A stretch of 32,691 bases of DNA from Amycolatopsis thermalba (GTDB taxonomy: Bacteria > Actinomycetota > Actinomycetes > Mycobacteriales > Pseudonocardiaceae): contig NZ_PQHW01000079.1 in NCBI RefSeq assembly GCF_003385215.1, positions 1 to 32,691 of the forward strand, given 5' to 3'. The translations under genes and the position numbers were made by a program. Below are positions 14,698-21,778 of the stretch, one piece after another. The notes beneath the pieces were generated by a model. It did no database searches, was not told where the DNA came from, and saw only the letters and a program-made list of their open reading frames with translations. Position 1 is the stretch's first letter. Each line of letters starts with the position of its first letter.

Positions 14698-15551
14698 GGG
14701 CGGAAGCGGATCGTCGTGCCCGGCCGGGCCTGCGCCAGCGCGGGCAGCGCCCGGGGCACGACGACGGCGATCACCGGGTAGCCGCCGGTGGTCGGGTGGT
14801 CGGCGAGGAACACGACCGGCAGGCCGTTGGGCGGCACCTGGATCGCGCCCGTGATGACGCCCTCGCTGGGCAGCTCCGCGCCCTCGCGCGCGTCGGTGCG
14901 GCGCAACGCGGGGCCGTCCAGGCGCAGACCGACGCGGTTGGACTCGCTGGTGACCGTCCACGGCGCGGACAGCTGGTGGGCGGCGTCGCCGAACCAGTCG
15001 TCGCGCGGGCCCAGGACGACCGGGACGAGCAGGTCGGGCGGGTTCGGCGGGGCGGTGACGGTGTCGGCGCCGTCCGGGATCCCGCTCGGCTCGCCCAGCG
15101 GCAGCACGGCGCCCGGCTCCAGCGGCGGCGGGCCGATCTCGGCCAGCACGTCGCGGGACCGGCTGCCCAGCTCGGGTTCGACGTCGATGCCGCCGGAGAC
15201 CGCGAGGTAGCAGCGCAGACCGGTGTCCGGCCGTCCGATGGTCAGGGTCTGCCCGGCGGTGAGGTGGACCGGCACGTGTGAGCCGGCCGGGCGGCCGTCC
15301 ACGGTGACCGCGACGGGCGGGCCGGTGACGGCGACCGTGCAGGACGCGCGGGCGGTCACGGCGAGCCCGCCGAGCAGCGCCTCGATCCCGGCCGCGTCCT
15401 CCGGGTTGCCCGCCAGCCGGTTCGCCAGCCGCAGTGCCGGGACGTCGAGGGCGCCGGACGGCGGCACGCCGAGGTGGGCGTGCCCGGGGCGGCCGAGGTC
15501 CTGCACGAGCGCGAGCGGACCGGTCGCGACGACCTCCAGCGCGCGGCTCAC
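14688..15551 (-). CDS. pxpC: 5-oxoprolinase subunit C (KipA / biotin-dependent carboxyltransferase fold)
   Basis: A 287-residue protein starting VSRALEVVATGPLALVQDLG, with the family blocks D-L-G-R-P-G-H-A-H-L-G-V-P-P-S-G-A-L-D, Y-L-A-V-S-G-G-I-D, G-S-R-S-R-D, P-S-E-G-V-I-T-G-A-I-Q-V-P-P-N-G and H-P-T-T-G-G-Y-P-V-I-A-V-V. With PxpA and PxpB it forms the prokaryotic ATP-dependent 5-oxoprolinase, which recycles pyroglutamate to glutamate. The GTG start overlaps the TGA of pxpB (GTGA), a clear sign of coupling. No pxpA (LamB/YcsF) gene is present in the window. Confidence 0.92.
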   Translation of the reverse strand: MSRALEVVATGPLALVQDLGRPGHAHLGVPPSGALDVPALRLANRLAGNPEDAAGIEALLGGLAVTARASCTVAVTGPPVAVTVDGRPAGSHVPVHLTAGQTLTIGRPDTGLRCYLAVSGGIDVEPELGSRSRDVLAEIGPPPLEPGAVLPLGEPSGIPDGADTVTAPPNPPDLLVPVVLGPRDDWFGDAAHQLSAPWTVTSESNRVGLRLDGPALRRTDAREGAELPSEGVITGAIQVPPNGLPVVFLADHPTTGGYPVIAVVVPRALPALAQARPGTTIRFRPYA

Positions 15552-16159
15552 CGGATCCTCCGGAACCGGACCCGGTCGCCGGGCGCGAGCAGCGCGGGCC
15601 GCGACGCGCGGCTGTCGAACAGGACGGCGTCGGTGTGCCCGAGCAGGCGCCACCCGCCGGGCGACGAGCGCGGGTAGACGCCGGTGAACTCGCCGGCGAT
15701 CGCGACCGACCCGGCCGGGACCCGCGTGCGTGGAGTGTCCAAACGCGACTGCCGGAGCGGTTCGGGCAGGCCGGTGAGGTAGCCGAAGCCGGGGGCGAAG
15801 CCGGTGAACGCGACGGTGTAGGTGGCGCCGGTGTGCAGCTCGACCACCTCGTCGACGGTGATCCCGGCGGTGCGGGCGACCAGGTCGAGATCCTCGCCGT
15901 CGTAACGCACGTCGATGGTGATCTCCCGCGACTCGCCGCCGTCGGCGGATTCGAGGCCGGCCGACTCGACGAGCTTGCGCGCCTGGGCGAGCCCCGTGGA
16001 GCCGGGCCGCGCGGCGATGAGGACGGTGCGCGCGCCGGGCACGACCTCGACGAGATCGGGCAGGCCCGCGGCGACCACGACGGCGCGGACCGCGCTCATC
16101 TCGTCCAGCGACTCGCACTCGACGAGCGCGGCGTCCGGGCCGTAGCGCAGCCAGCGCAC
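15548..16159 (-). CDS. pxpB: 5-oxoprolinase subunit B (KipI)
   Basis: A 203-residue protein starting VRWLRYGPDAALVE. It has the signature F-T-G-F-A-P-G-F-G-Y-L-T-G-L-P-E and V-P-A-G-S-V-A-I-A-G-E-F-T-G-V-Y-P, then P-G-G-W-R-L-L-G-H-T and the closing P-G-D-R-V-R-F. It partners PxpC in the 5-oxoprolinase complex; the Bacillus homologue KipI also inhibits the kinase KinA. The frame is open upstream into the nitrobindin gene, but GTG 16159, five bases past the nitrobindin stop, gives the proper family N-terminus. Its TGA overlaps the pxpC GTG. Confidence 0.92.
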   Translation of the reverse strand: MRWLRYGPDAALVECESLDEMSAVRAVVVAAGLPDLVEVVPGARTVLIAARPGSTGLAQARKLVESAGLESADGGESREITIDVRYDGEDLDLVARTAGITVDEVVELHTGATYTVAFTGFAPGFGYLTGLPEPLRQSRLDTPRTRVPAGSVAIAGEFTGVYPRSSPGGWRLLGHTDAVLFDSRASRPALLAPGDRVRFRRIR

Positions 16160-16164
16160 CGGCG

Positions 16165-16779
16165 CTAGCCCACGACGCGCTTGAGGTAGAGGGAGATGTG
16201 CGGCTGCATGGACTGGCCGACCATGGCGCGCTCCTCGACGTAGCCGAGGTCTCCGTTGTTCACCAGGCCGTAGAGCCGCTGCGCGCCGGTGACCTCCTTG
16301 GCCGTGGAGGTGCGCACGACCGCGTCGGTGCCCAGCTCCCAGGACGTCTGGGTGCGCGGCTTGCCGTAGAAGACCTCGATGATGCCGGTGTTGTGGGCCA
16401 GCAGCAGTTCGAGCGTGTCGTCGGCCTGCGGGCGCCACCAGCCGACCTCGCGGGCGGCGGCGCGGACCACGTTGCCGTCGTCGTCGAGCAGCCAGGAGCG
16501 GGCCTCGTGGTAGAGGAACGGGCGGCCGTCGTGCGCGATGGTGAGCTGCTGGGCGATCCGGCGGGGACCCTCGATGGTCGGGTAGTTGACCTCGCCCTCG
16601 CCGCGCCACACGCCGACGAGCGGCAGCAGCGCCAGGCAGGCGTCGTTCAGGTTCGCGCCCTCGCGCAGGTTCGCGGTGTCCACCGGGATCGGCAGGTCGT
16701 CGAACTGCGGCAGGTTGCGCCCGCGCGTCGACTCGGCCCGCTCGGCGGCGGCCGCGACGGCGTCATCGCCGGAGGTCAT
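16165..16779 (-). CDS. Nitrobindin (heme-binding FABP-like beta-barrel)
   Basis: A 204-residue protein whose barrel begins with the hallmark L-L-P-L-V-G-V-W-R-G-E-G-E-V-N-Y-P at about residues 51-67. The histidine near the end (Q-P-H-I-S-L-Y-L) is in the position of the proximal heme ligand. Mycobacterial Rv0813c is the positional counterpart and binds ferric heme, reacting with nitric oxide or peroxynitrite. The N-terminal 35 residues are Ala/Glu-rich and outside the barrel. It is packed between two tiny membrane genes upstream (3 bp gap) and pxpB downstream (5 bp gap), so all five genes look cotranscribed. Confidence 0.93.
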   Translation of the reverse strand: MTSGDDAVAAAAERAESTRGRNLPQFDDLPIPVDTANLREGANLNDACLALLPLVGVWRGEGEVNYPTIEGPRRIAQQLTIAHDGRPFLYHEARSWLLDDDGNVVRAAAREVGWWRPQADDTLELLLAHNTGIIEVFYGKPRTQTSWELGTDAVVRTSTAKEVTGAQRLYGLVNNGDLGYVEERAMVGQSMQPHISLYLKRVVG

Positions 16780-16782
16780 CGG

Positions 16783-16914
16783 TCAGCGCTGGTCGGCGTA
16801 CAGCCGGTAGACGACGTACACGGTGAACCAGAGGATCGCGATGGCGGCGAGCACCAGCAGCGTCGTAAACAGGATCTCCACGCCCAGCAGGATAGCCGCT
16901 GCCAGGGCGTTCAT
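16783..16914 (-). CDS. Small single-span membrane protein
   Basis: A 43-residue protein: MNALAAAILLG, then a continuous hydrophobic stretch from about residue 5 to 35, ending in Y-R-L-Y-A-D-Q-R. One transmembrane helix with a short charged C-terminus. The ATG at 16914 overlaps the TGA of the preceding tiny gene (ATGA), and the stop is 3 bp before the nitrobindin start. Tight packing with a conserved operon supports a real gene in spite of its size. Function unknown; too short for standard gene finders to rank well. Confidence 0.65.
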   Translation of the reverse strand: MNALAAAILLGVEILFTTLLVLAAIAILWFTVYVVYRLYADQR

Positions 16915-17063
16915 TCGCCCCGCACCCGCGTGGCGAGCACCACGCCCGCGGCGAGCGTGACCATGCCGGCGACGGCGAGCAGCACCAAGACGACCACGAC
17001 CGGGGTCGAGCCGGCGAACCCGGCCGCTGACCGCGCGCCGCGGAGGCCGCGGGCGGCGGGAAT
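16911..17063 (-). CDS. Probable small membrane protein with unclear start (ATT candidate)
   Basis: The minus-strand frame ending at TGA 16911-16913 encodes S-T-P-V-V-V-V-L-V-L-L-A-V-A-G-M-V-T followed by A-G-V-V-L-A-T-R, a clear transmembrane helix. Its stop overlaps the ATG of the next membrane gene, so it is probably translated. There is no ATG, GTG or TTG ahead of the helix with a ribosome site in this frame. A GGGAGG (17070-17075 on the minus strand) stands six bases before an ATT at 17063, which would give 50 residues. Alternatives are a GTG inside the helix (28 residues), or a frameshift linking an upstream GTG (17070, V-S-D-S-R-R-P) to this frame. The array of 120-bp repeats begins 23 bp upstream. 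Confidence 0.4.
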   Translation of the reverse strand: MPAARGLRGARSAAGFAGSTPVVVVLVLLAVAGMVTLAAGVVLATRVRGE

Positions 17064-17085
17064 CAGACACCTCCCGCACGATGGC

Positions 17086-17361
17086 CCACTCGCGGCCCCA
17101 CGAAAGGGCCCAGCCGCGGCCACACCAGAGGGCCGGGCGCGCCCGCACGAGCCAGCCGCTCGTATCCGCACGAGAGGGCCAGTCGCGGCCGCTCTGCACG
17201 AACGGCCACTCGCGGCCCCACGAAAGGGCCCAGCCGCGGCCACACCAGAGGGCCGGGCGCGCCCGCACGAGCCAGCCGCTCGTATCCGCACGAGAGGGCC
17301 AGTCGCGGCCGCTCTGCACGAACGGCCACTCGCGGCCCCACGAAAGGGCCCAGCCGCGGCC
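17086..17361. repeat. 120-bp tandem repeat array (2.3 copies)
   Basis: Bases 17101-17220 and 17221-17340 are identical, and a third partial copy runs to 17361; identity starts at 17086. Each 120-bp unit is itself built from about five degenerate pieces of 22-26 bp, most ending in AGGGCC or a close form and containing CGCGGCC or CCGCACGA. Because 120 is a multiple of three, several frames stay open across it and give false 40-residue protein repeats. It occupies the space where the promoter of the minus-strand operon (tiny membrane genes, nitrobindin, pxpBC) should lie, between that operon and the sseC terminator. Confidence 0.95.
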
Positions 17362-17444
17362 GCCTGCCGCGGGGCCCTGCAGGTACTGCGAGGGCCGTGT
17401 TCTTGAACCACTTCCTGGCGTCCCCGCCGAGCTGCTGAAGCTGA

Positions 17445-17481
17445 CCGAAGGCCCACCCGTGGAACGCGGGTGGGCCTTCGG
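17445..17481 (-). terminator. Terminator after sseC
   Basis: A perfect 15-bp stem (17445-17459 with 17467-17481) around a 7-base loop. It lies 12 bp past the sseC stop in the minus direction, with CCCCTTTT between them on the transcribed strand. It ends the cysA-sseC transcript and separates it from the nitrobindin operon. Confidence 0.85.
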
Positions 17482-17493
17482 AAAAGGGGGGTG

Positions 17494-17802
17494 TCAGCCG
17501 ACCGAGATGGCGACCTGGTGCAGGCCGGGGCCCTCGGCGGTCACCGAGGCCTCGCCGTTGCCCGAGCGGTGCAGGGCGCGCACCGTCCAGGCTCCGGGCG
17601 CGGCGTAGAACCGGAAGTCGCCCTCGGGGGAGGCCTGGACCTCGCCCGCGAAGTCGCCGTCACCGTTCAGCAGGCGCACGTAGGCACCGCCGATCGGGCC
17701 GTCGCTGCCGGTGACCTTGCCGGCCACCACGACCTGCCCGTTCGTGTCGATGTCCGCGGGCGTCGCCGTCTGCACCGGCGCGCCGCAACCGTCAGCACTC
17801 AT
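17494..17802 (-). CDS. sseC: SseC / DUF1416 protein
   Basis: A 102-residue protein beginning MSADGCGAPVQT. It has the DUF1416 carboxypeptidase-regulatory-like beta fold (V-V-A-G-K-V-T-G, G-A-Y-V-R-L-L-N, F-A-G-E-V, F-R-F-Y-A-A-P-G-A-W-T-V-R-A-L). Mycobacterial SseC lies directly after the thiosulfate sulfurtransferase CysA (Rv0815c-Rv0814c), as here, with only 2 bp between the genes. A role in sulfur metabolism is assumed from this fixed pairing; no activity is known to me. The N-terminal Cys6 is notable. Confidence 0.9.
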   Translation of the reverse strand: MSADGCGAPVQTATPADIDTNGQVVVAGKVTGSDGPIGGAYVRLLNGDGDFAGEVQASPEGDFRFYAAPGAWTVRALHRSGNGEASVTAEGPGLHQVAISVG

Positions 17803-17804
17803 CG

Positions 17805-18644
17805 TCACTTCCCCGTTCCGGTTTCGATCGGCACGCCGACCAGCGAGCCGTACTCGGTCCACGATCCGTCGTAGTTCTTCACGTCCTCGAGCCCGATCAG
17901 CTCGTGCAGCGCGAACCAGGTGTGGCTGGACCGCTCACCGATGCGGCAGTAGGCGATGGTCGCCTTCGAGGTGTCCAGGCCGGCCTCCGCGTACAGCTCC
18001 TTGAGCTCCTCGGCGGTCTTGAAGGTGCCGTCCTCGTTCGCGGTCTTGGCCCACGGCACGTTCAGCGCCGTCGGGATGTGACCGCCGCGCTGCGCCGACT
18101 CCTGCGGCAGGTGCGCCGGGGCCAGCAGCTTGCCGGAGAACTCGTCGGGCGAGCGGACGTCGACCAGGTTCTTGGTGCCGATCGCGTCGACGACCTCGTC
18201 GCGGAAGGCGCGGATCGAGGTGTCCGGCTCCTTGGCGACGTAGTTGGTGCGCTCGCGCTTGACCTCCTCGGAGGTCAGCTCGCGGCCGTCCAGCTCCCAC
18301 TTCTTGCGGCCGCCGTCGAGGAGCTTGACCTTGTCGTGGCCGTACAGCTTGAAGTACCAGTAGGCGTACGCGGCGAACCAGTTGTTGTTGCCGCCGTACA
18401 GGACGACCAGGTCGTCGTTGGAGATGCCCTTCTCCGACAGCAGGGCCTCGAACCCGGCCCGGTCGACGAAGTCGCGGCGGACCGGGTCCTGCAGCTCGGT
18501 CTTCCAGTCGATCTTGACCGCACCGCGGATGTGGCCGCCGTCGTAGGCGGTGGTGTCCTCGTCCACCTCGGCGAAGACCACGCCGGGGGTGTTCAGGTTC
18601 TCCTCGGCCCACTGCGTGGTGACCAGGACGTCTTCACGGCTCAT
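17805..18644 (-). CDS. cysA: Thiosulfate sulfurtransferase (CysA-type rhodanese)
   Basis: A 279-residue two-domain rhodanese. The C-terminal domain carries the active loop C233-R-I-G-E-R-S, preceded by the D-V-R-S-P-D-E-F block. The N-terminal domain has Y-G-G-N-N-N-W in the matching place and lacks the cysteine, as usual. It moves sulfane sulfur from thiosulfate to acceptors such as cyanide or thiols. Note that the name cysA in actinobacteria differs from the E. coli sulfate transporter gene. Upstream are the DUF4395 membrane protein and a cysteine leader peptide, so expression is probably tied to cysteine supply. Confidence 0.95.
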   Translation of the reverse strand: MSREDVLVTTQWAEENLNTPGVVFAEVDEDTTAYDGGHIRGAVKIDWKTELQDPVRRDFVDRAGFEALLSEKGISNDDLVVLYGGNNNWFAAYAYWYFKLYGHDKVKLLDGGRKKWELDGRELTSEEVKRERTNYVAKEPDTSIRAFRDEVVDAIGTKNLVDVRSPDEFSGKLLAPAHLPQESAQRGGHIPTALNVPWAKTANEDGTFKTAEELKELYAEAGLDTSKATIAYCRIGERSSHTWFALHELIGLEDVKNYDGSWTEYGSLVGVPIETGTGK

Positions 18645-18684
18645 GAGAGCACTACTCGCTTTCTTCTTCTCGTGGGTGGACTTG

Positions 18685-19116
18685 TCAGGAAGCCTGGCTC
18701 GGCGCCACGCGCCGGATCAGGAGGTACATCTCGCAGCCGAGGCAGAAGTTGAAGGCCGCGTTGAGGAAGGCCGCGAACAGCGCGAACGCCGTCGCGACGA
18801 TGCCGAGCGCGGTGACCCCGGTGGCGTAGCCGATGGTGCCGACCAGGGCGAACACGAACCCGACCCCCTGGGCGAACCGCAGCGGCGCCGCGTCCTCCCG
18901 CTCGGACGTCGGCGCGAGCCGCGGCGCCACGAGGTAGCGGTAGATCAGCGAGTACGGGGCCGGTTTCAGCCCGACGAACGCACCGATCGCGAACACGACC
19001 GTCTGAACGGCCAGCAGCGGCCACCATCCGGTGATGAGGACCACCGCGAGCACGATGGTGGTGATGACGGCCGCGAAACGCGGTCCACGGGGATCGACGG
19101 CTGGGCCTGCTGACAT
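18685..19116 (-). CDS. DUF4395 integral membrane protein
   Basis: A 143-residue protein with about four hydrophobic segments: 17-33, 36-50, 82-100 and 104-122. Two cysteines sit in the last part (F-C-L-G-C-E-M-Y), a C-x2-C characteristic of DUF4395 proteins, which occur beside thioredoxin-like and rhodanese genes. A role in transfer of reduced sulfur or electrons across the membrane is plausible but inferred. Start chosen at ATG 19116 because GGGAGGTGAC directly precedes it. It is the first structural gene after the leader peptide, 40 bp before cysA. Confidence 0.87.
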   Translation of the reverse strand: MSAGPAVDPRGPRFAAVITTIVLAVVLITGWWPLLAVQTVVFAIGAFVGLKPAPYSLIYRYLVAPRLAPTSEREDAAPLRFAQGVGFVFALVGTIGYATGVTALGIVATAFALFAAFLNAAFNFCLGCEMYLLIRRVAPSQAS

Positions 19117-19204
19117 GTCACCTCCCTGGCGGGGCGCGCGTGAGCGCGCGTCGGAACGGGATTTTTCCGGCGGGGGGAGTGCGGGTACGGCCGAGGCGGA
19201 CCCG
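19117..19204 (-). promoter_or_regulatory. Probable cysteine attenuator between leader peptide and DUF4395
   Basis: Between the leader-peptide stop and the ribosome site of DUF4395, the minus strand can fold CGGGT...ACCCG just after the stop and GCGCG(CTCA)CGCGC just before the ribosome site. A run containing CTCCCCCC could also pair with the GGGAG of the ribosome site. Such alternatives are what a leader-peptide attenuator needs. The pairings are seen; the mechanism is inferred. Confidence 0.4.
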
Positions 19205-19288
19205 CTAGAGCAGACACAGGCTGCTGCGCACGCGGCAGAAGTCGACCGCGCGACGTTGCGTCAGCAGAGTGAGTGGCAGCCTGCACAC
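19205..19288 (-). CDS. Cysteine-containing leader peptide
   Basis: A 27-residue peptide from GTG 19288 to TAG 19205. Its C-terminal part reads Q-R-R-A-V-D-F-C-R-V-R-S-S-L-C-L-L, very like the short peptides (R-R-A-V-D-L-C-R-V...L-C) that precede sulfur-assimilation genes in streptomycetes and relatives. There is a further Cys at position 2. A TAGCCT box lies 7 bp before the GTG with no ribosome site, as for a leaderless mRNA. When Cys-tRNA is scarce, stalled ribosomes would change folding of the following 88 bp and raise expression of DUF4395-cysA-sseC. The peptide is read directly; the regulatory role comes from the known cysteine leader peptides and uORFs of actinobacteria. Confidence 0.7.
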   Translation of the reverse strand: MCRLPLTLLTQRRAVDFCRVRSSLCLL

Positions 19289-19475
19289 GAGCGTCAGGCT
19301 ACCCGGACGTCCCTGAAAGTGGGAGGGGTGTCCACCCAGTGAGAGCATTCCCACCATCCAGGAAAATAATTTCGCGCAGCTCAGCGGACGTGACGCCATC
19401 GGGGCGGGCACCGCGGTCGACTGGAACAGGTTCTAGTTCTGTTGATCCGGCCCCGCCCACTGGCGGCCGCGCCGC

Positions 19476-19910
19476 CTACTCCGCGACGCGCGAGGGCAGG
19501 TGCGGCCGCAGCGCCTCGAGCAGCGCGGGAGCCTTCGGCACGCCGCCGACGCGCAACAGCTCGGTGCCGTCGGCGCGGTAGGCGATCGTGGTGGGCGTGC
19601 GCAGCACACCCAGCGCCTGCGCGACCTCCGGCTGGTTCGTCACGTCCAGGTCGACGTGGTTCAGGCCGTCGGTGCGCTCGGCCAGCGGGCCGAGCAGGGC
19701 GCGGGTGTGCCGGCACGGGGTGCAGAACGTGGTGGAGATCTGCACCAGGGTGACCTCGGCGCCGGTGTCCAGCGCCGCCGCGACGGGCGCGGGCAGGCCG
19801 GCCGCCGGCGCGCGACGAGCCGACCGGACGCGCCCGTTGCGCGCCTTGAGCAGCCCGCCGGCGACGGCCGCGACCACCAGCGTGCCGAGCACGACCCACA
19901 CGCCCGTCAT
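19476..19910 (-). CDS. Membrane-anchored thioredoxin-like protein
   Basis: A 144-residue protein with an N-terminal transmembrane helix (residues about 4-21), a basic linker, and a thioredoxin fold with the active site T-F-C63-T-P-C66-R-H-T and a cis-Pro loop L-R-T-P-T-T-I-A-Y. The mycobacterial counterpart by position is Rv0816c (thiX). It is probably a thiol-disulfide reductase; whether the domain faces the cytoplasm or the outside is unclear because the positive residues follow the helix. It starts 7 bp after lmeA. A 270-bp gap with the leader peptide separates it from DUF4395. Confidence 0.88.
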   Translation of the reverse strand: MTGVWVVLGTLVVAAVAGGLLKARNGRVRSARRAPAAGLPAPVAAALDTGAEVTLVQISTTFCTPCRHTRALLGPLAERTDGLNHVDLDVTNQPEVAQALGVLRTPTTIAYRADGTELLRVGGVPKAPALLEALRPHLPSRVAE

Positions 19911-19917
19911 CAGCGCC

Positions 19918-20826
19918 TCACCCTCCGGTTGAGCTGGTCGCCCCGCTGAACGTCACGTTCTTGGCCTCGCCCTTGATGGTGACCGAACCGCTGTTCACCT
20001 GTACCGCCGTCGGGGTGACCTCGAACGGGAGGTTGCCGGTGTCGATCGTGGCCTTGAAGTTCGGCAGCAGGGCCTGCTGCACTGCTTCCGGAACAACGGT
20101 CGTCTCCTTGTCATTCCCGTACTGCAGCCGCTTGGGGACGATGTCGATCGCGGTGCCGTGCAGCTCGATCATGGCGAAGCAGAAGATCTCGATGCGCTGG
20201 CCGGCGATCTGCACGTACCCGGAGATCCGGATGCCGGCCTTCGACTGGTCCTGCTCCTCCTCGGTCGTGCCGTCCTGGCCCTGCTGGTCGCCGGCGCCGC
20301 TGTCGGTGCCGCTCTCGGCGTCCTGGCCGGTCTCCACGTACTCGATGCTCGACGGCTCGATCCGCAGGTCCTCGATCTTGGTCAGCGGGTCCACCTTGTT
20401 GATGTCGCTGGCCTTGATCGTCACCTGGGCCTCCAGGCGGCCGATCCGGATCGCGTCGGTGTTGCCGTTCACCAGGTCCGACAGCGGCGCGGTGACGTCG
20501 TAGAGGTCGGCCGTCACACCCACGTCCCGCAGGTCCTTGATCGGCACCCCGGACGCGGACAGCGCGATGTGGCCGTAGTCGCCGCCGATCGCCTGGGTGG
20601 TGAACGGGAAGCCGTGGATCGTCACGGACGGGTCGTCGGTCAGCTTCAGCTGTTCACGGGCCTTCTGCGACACCGTGTGCTCGGCGAACGCGGCGAGCCC
20701 GAAGTCGGCCCCGACCAGCAGCGCGAGCAACACGACGAGACTGATGACGATGCGCCGGGCGCGGCGTCCACGGCGGCTCGGTCCCGCTGGTGGCACGGCT
20801 CGATCCTGGGTCGCAGGTCTGCTCAC
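19918..20826 (-). CDS. lmeA: LmeA-family phospholipid-binding protein (DUF2993)
   Basis: A 302-residue envelope protein: basic N-terminus, one membrane anchor at about 27-47, then the DUF2993 domain with the H-G-F-P-F block at 71-75 and repeated beta segments. The counterpart Rv0817c (LmeA) binds phosphatidylinositides and is needed for mature lipomannan. An acidic, Gln/Gly-rich insertion at 166-196 interrupts the domain and looks like a flexible loop. GTG start. First gene of the minus-strand group lmeA-thioredoxin; divergent from glnR across 180 bp. Confidence 0.86.
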   Translation of the reverse strand: MSRPATQDRAVPPAGPSRRGRRARRIVISLVVLLALLVGADFGLAAFAEHTVSQKAREQLKLTDDPSVTIHGFPFTTQAIGGDYGHIALSASGVPIKDLRDVGVTADLYDVTAPLSDLVNGNTDAIRIGRLEAQVTIKASDINKVDPLTKIEDLRIEPSSIEYVETGQDAESGTDSGAGDQQGQDGTTEEEQDQSKAGIRISGYVQIAGQRIEIFCFAMIELHGTAIDIVPKRLQYGNDKETTVVPEAVQQALLPNFKATIDTGNLPFEVTPTAVQVNSGSVTIKGEAKNVTFSGATSSTGG

Positions 20827-20879
20827 TCTTGGTGTCCGATCTGTCTCGTATCCGGGTCCTGGACAGCCCGAGGCTATGG

Positions 20880-20904
20880 GTCACCAGTGTGACGTCACTG
20901 TGAC
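20880..20904. promoter_or_regulatory. Cluster of GTCAC/GTGAC sites between lmeA and glnR
   Basis: Four pentamers lie within 25 bp: GTCAC (20880), GTGAC (20889), GTCAC (20894) and GTGAC (20900). They form the 10-bp palindrome GTGACGTCAC and an 11-bp direct repeat of TGTGAC. The placement between the two divergent starts suggests an operator; the binding protein is unknown (GlnR itself or MtrA would be candidates). Confidence 0.4.
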
Positions 20905-21006
20905 GGAGGCTGCAGAGCAGGTGGTTTCTCCCTGTTCACCCGCTAGTCTTGTCCGCTAAGACCAGGGGCGCTCAAGGCTACGGACTAGCAAGAAGGCGGT
21001 GTGGCG

Positions 21007-21759
21007 ATGAGCCTGGACCTGCTCGTACTCACTTCCGAGGCGGAAGCCACCGCAGTCCTTCCAGCCCTGGACCTGCTTCCGCACACGGTACGCGTCCGCG
21101 CACCGGAGGTGACCGCGCTCCTCGACGCGGGCCACCGGGACGTCATCCTGCTCGACGCGCGCACCGACCTCGCGTCGGCCAAGAGCCTCTGCCGCCTGCT
21201 CAAGGGCACCGGCGACGACGAGGGCAGCACCCCGATCATCGCGGTCATCGGCGAGGGCGGCCTGGTCGCGGTCAGCGCCGAGTGGCGCACCGACGACATC
21301 CTGTTGCCCACCGCGGGCCCGGCCGCGGTCGACGCCCGGCTGCGGCTGGCGACCACCCGCGACGGCGGCGCCACCCAGGTGGACACCGAGCTGCGGGTCG
21401 GCGACCTGGTGATCGACGAGGCCACCTACACCGCGCGCCTGCGCCGCCGCACCCTCGAACTCACCTACAAGGAGTTCGAGCTGCTCAAGTACCTCGCCCA
21501 GCACGCCGGCCGGGTCTTCACCCGCGCCCAGCTGCTGCAGGAGGTCTGGGGCTACGACTTCTTCGGCGGCACCCGCACGGTGGACGTGCACGTGCGGCGG
21601 CTGCGCGCCAAGCTCGGCCCCGAGCACGAGCAGATGATCGGCACCGTGCGCAACGTCGGCTACAAGTTCGAGCGCCCGGCCAAGGCAGGCGCCAAGCCCG
21701 CCGTGACCTCGCTCAACTTCGACGCGAGCGAGCTGTCCACCGAATTCTCCACCCCCTGA
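21007..21759 (+). CDS. glnR: GlnR, global nitrogen regulator (OmpR family)
   Basis: A 250-residue orphan response regulator. An atypical receiver domain (about 1-110) is followed by a winged-helix domain with the highly conserved blocks [30 protein letters not shown] and [16 protein letters not shown]. Starting at ATG 21007 puts the receiver aspartate at position 50, the number known for actinobacterial GlnR; the GTG at 21001 is an alternative. The acidic pocket residues needed for normal phosphorylation look absent. GlnR controls glutamine synthetase, ammonium and nitrate genes in actinomycetes. mshD follows 19 bp later, matching Rv0818-Rv0819. Confidence 0.95.
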   Translation: MSLDLLVLTSEAEATAVLPALDLLPHTVRVRAPEVTALLDAGHRDVILLDARTDLASAKSLCRLLKGTGDDEGSTPIIAVIGEGGLVAVSAEWRTDDILLPTAGPAAVDARLRLATTRDGGATQVDTELRVGDLVIDEATYTARLRRRTLELTYKEFELLKYLAQHAGRVFTRAQLLQEVWGYDFFGGTRTVDVHVRRLRAKLGPEHEQMIGTVRNVGYKFERPAKAGAKPAVTSLNFDASELSTEFSTP

Positions 21760-21778
21760 TCCGGGAGACCGTGCATCC

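Noticed and set aside
17086..17361. CRISPR array
   Set aside because: The 120-bp units are identical throughout, with no unique spacers, and no cas genes are near.
16911..17456. Open frame with 40-residue repeats running into the small membrane protein
   Set aside because: The 120-bp repeat keeps all frames open. Only the part after about 17063 has a protein-like membrane helix, so the repeat part was not called as coding.
19289..19475. Small frame extending the leader peptide upstream to 68 residues (start 19411)
   Set aside because: The upstream part has no ribosome site and no family likeness, while a -10-like box directly precedes GTG 19288.
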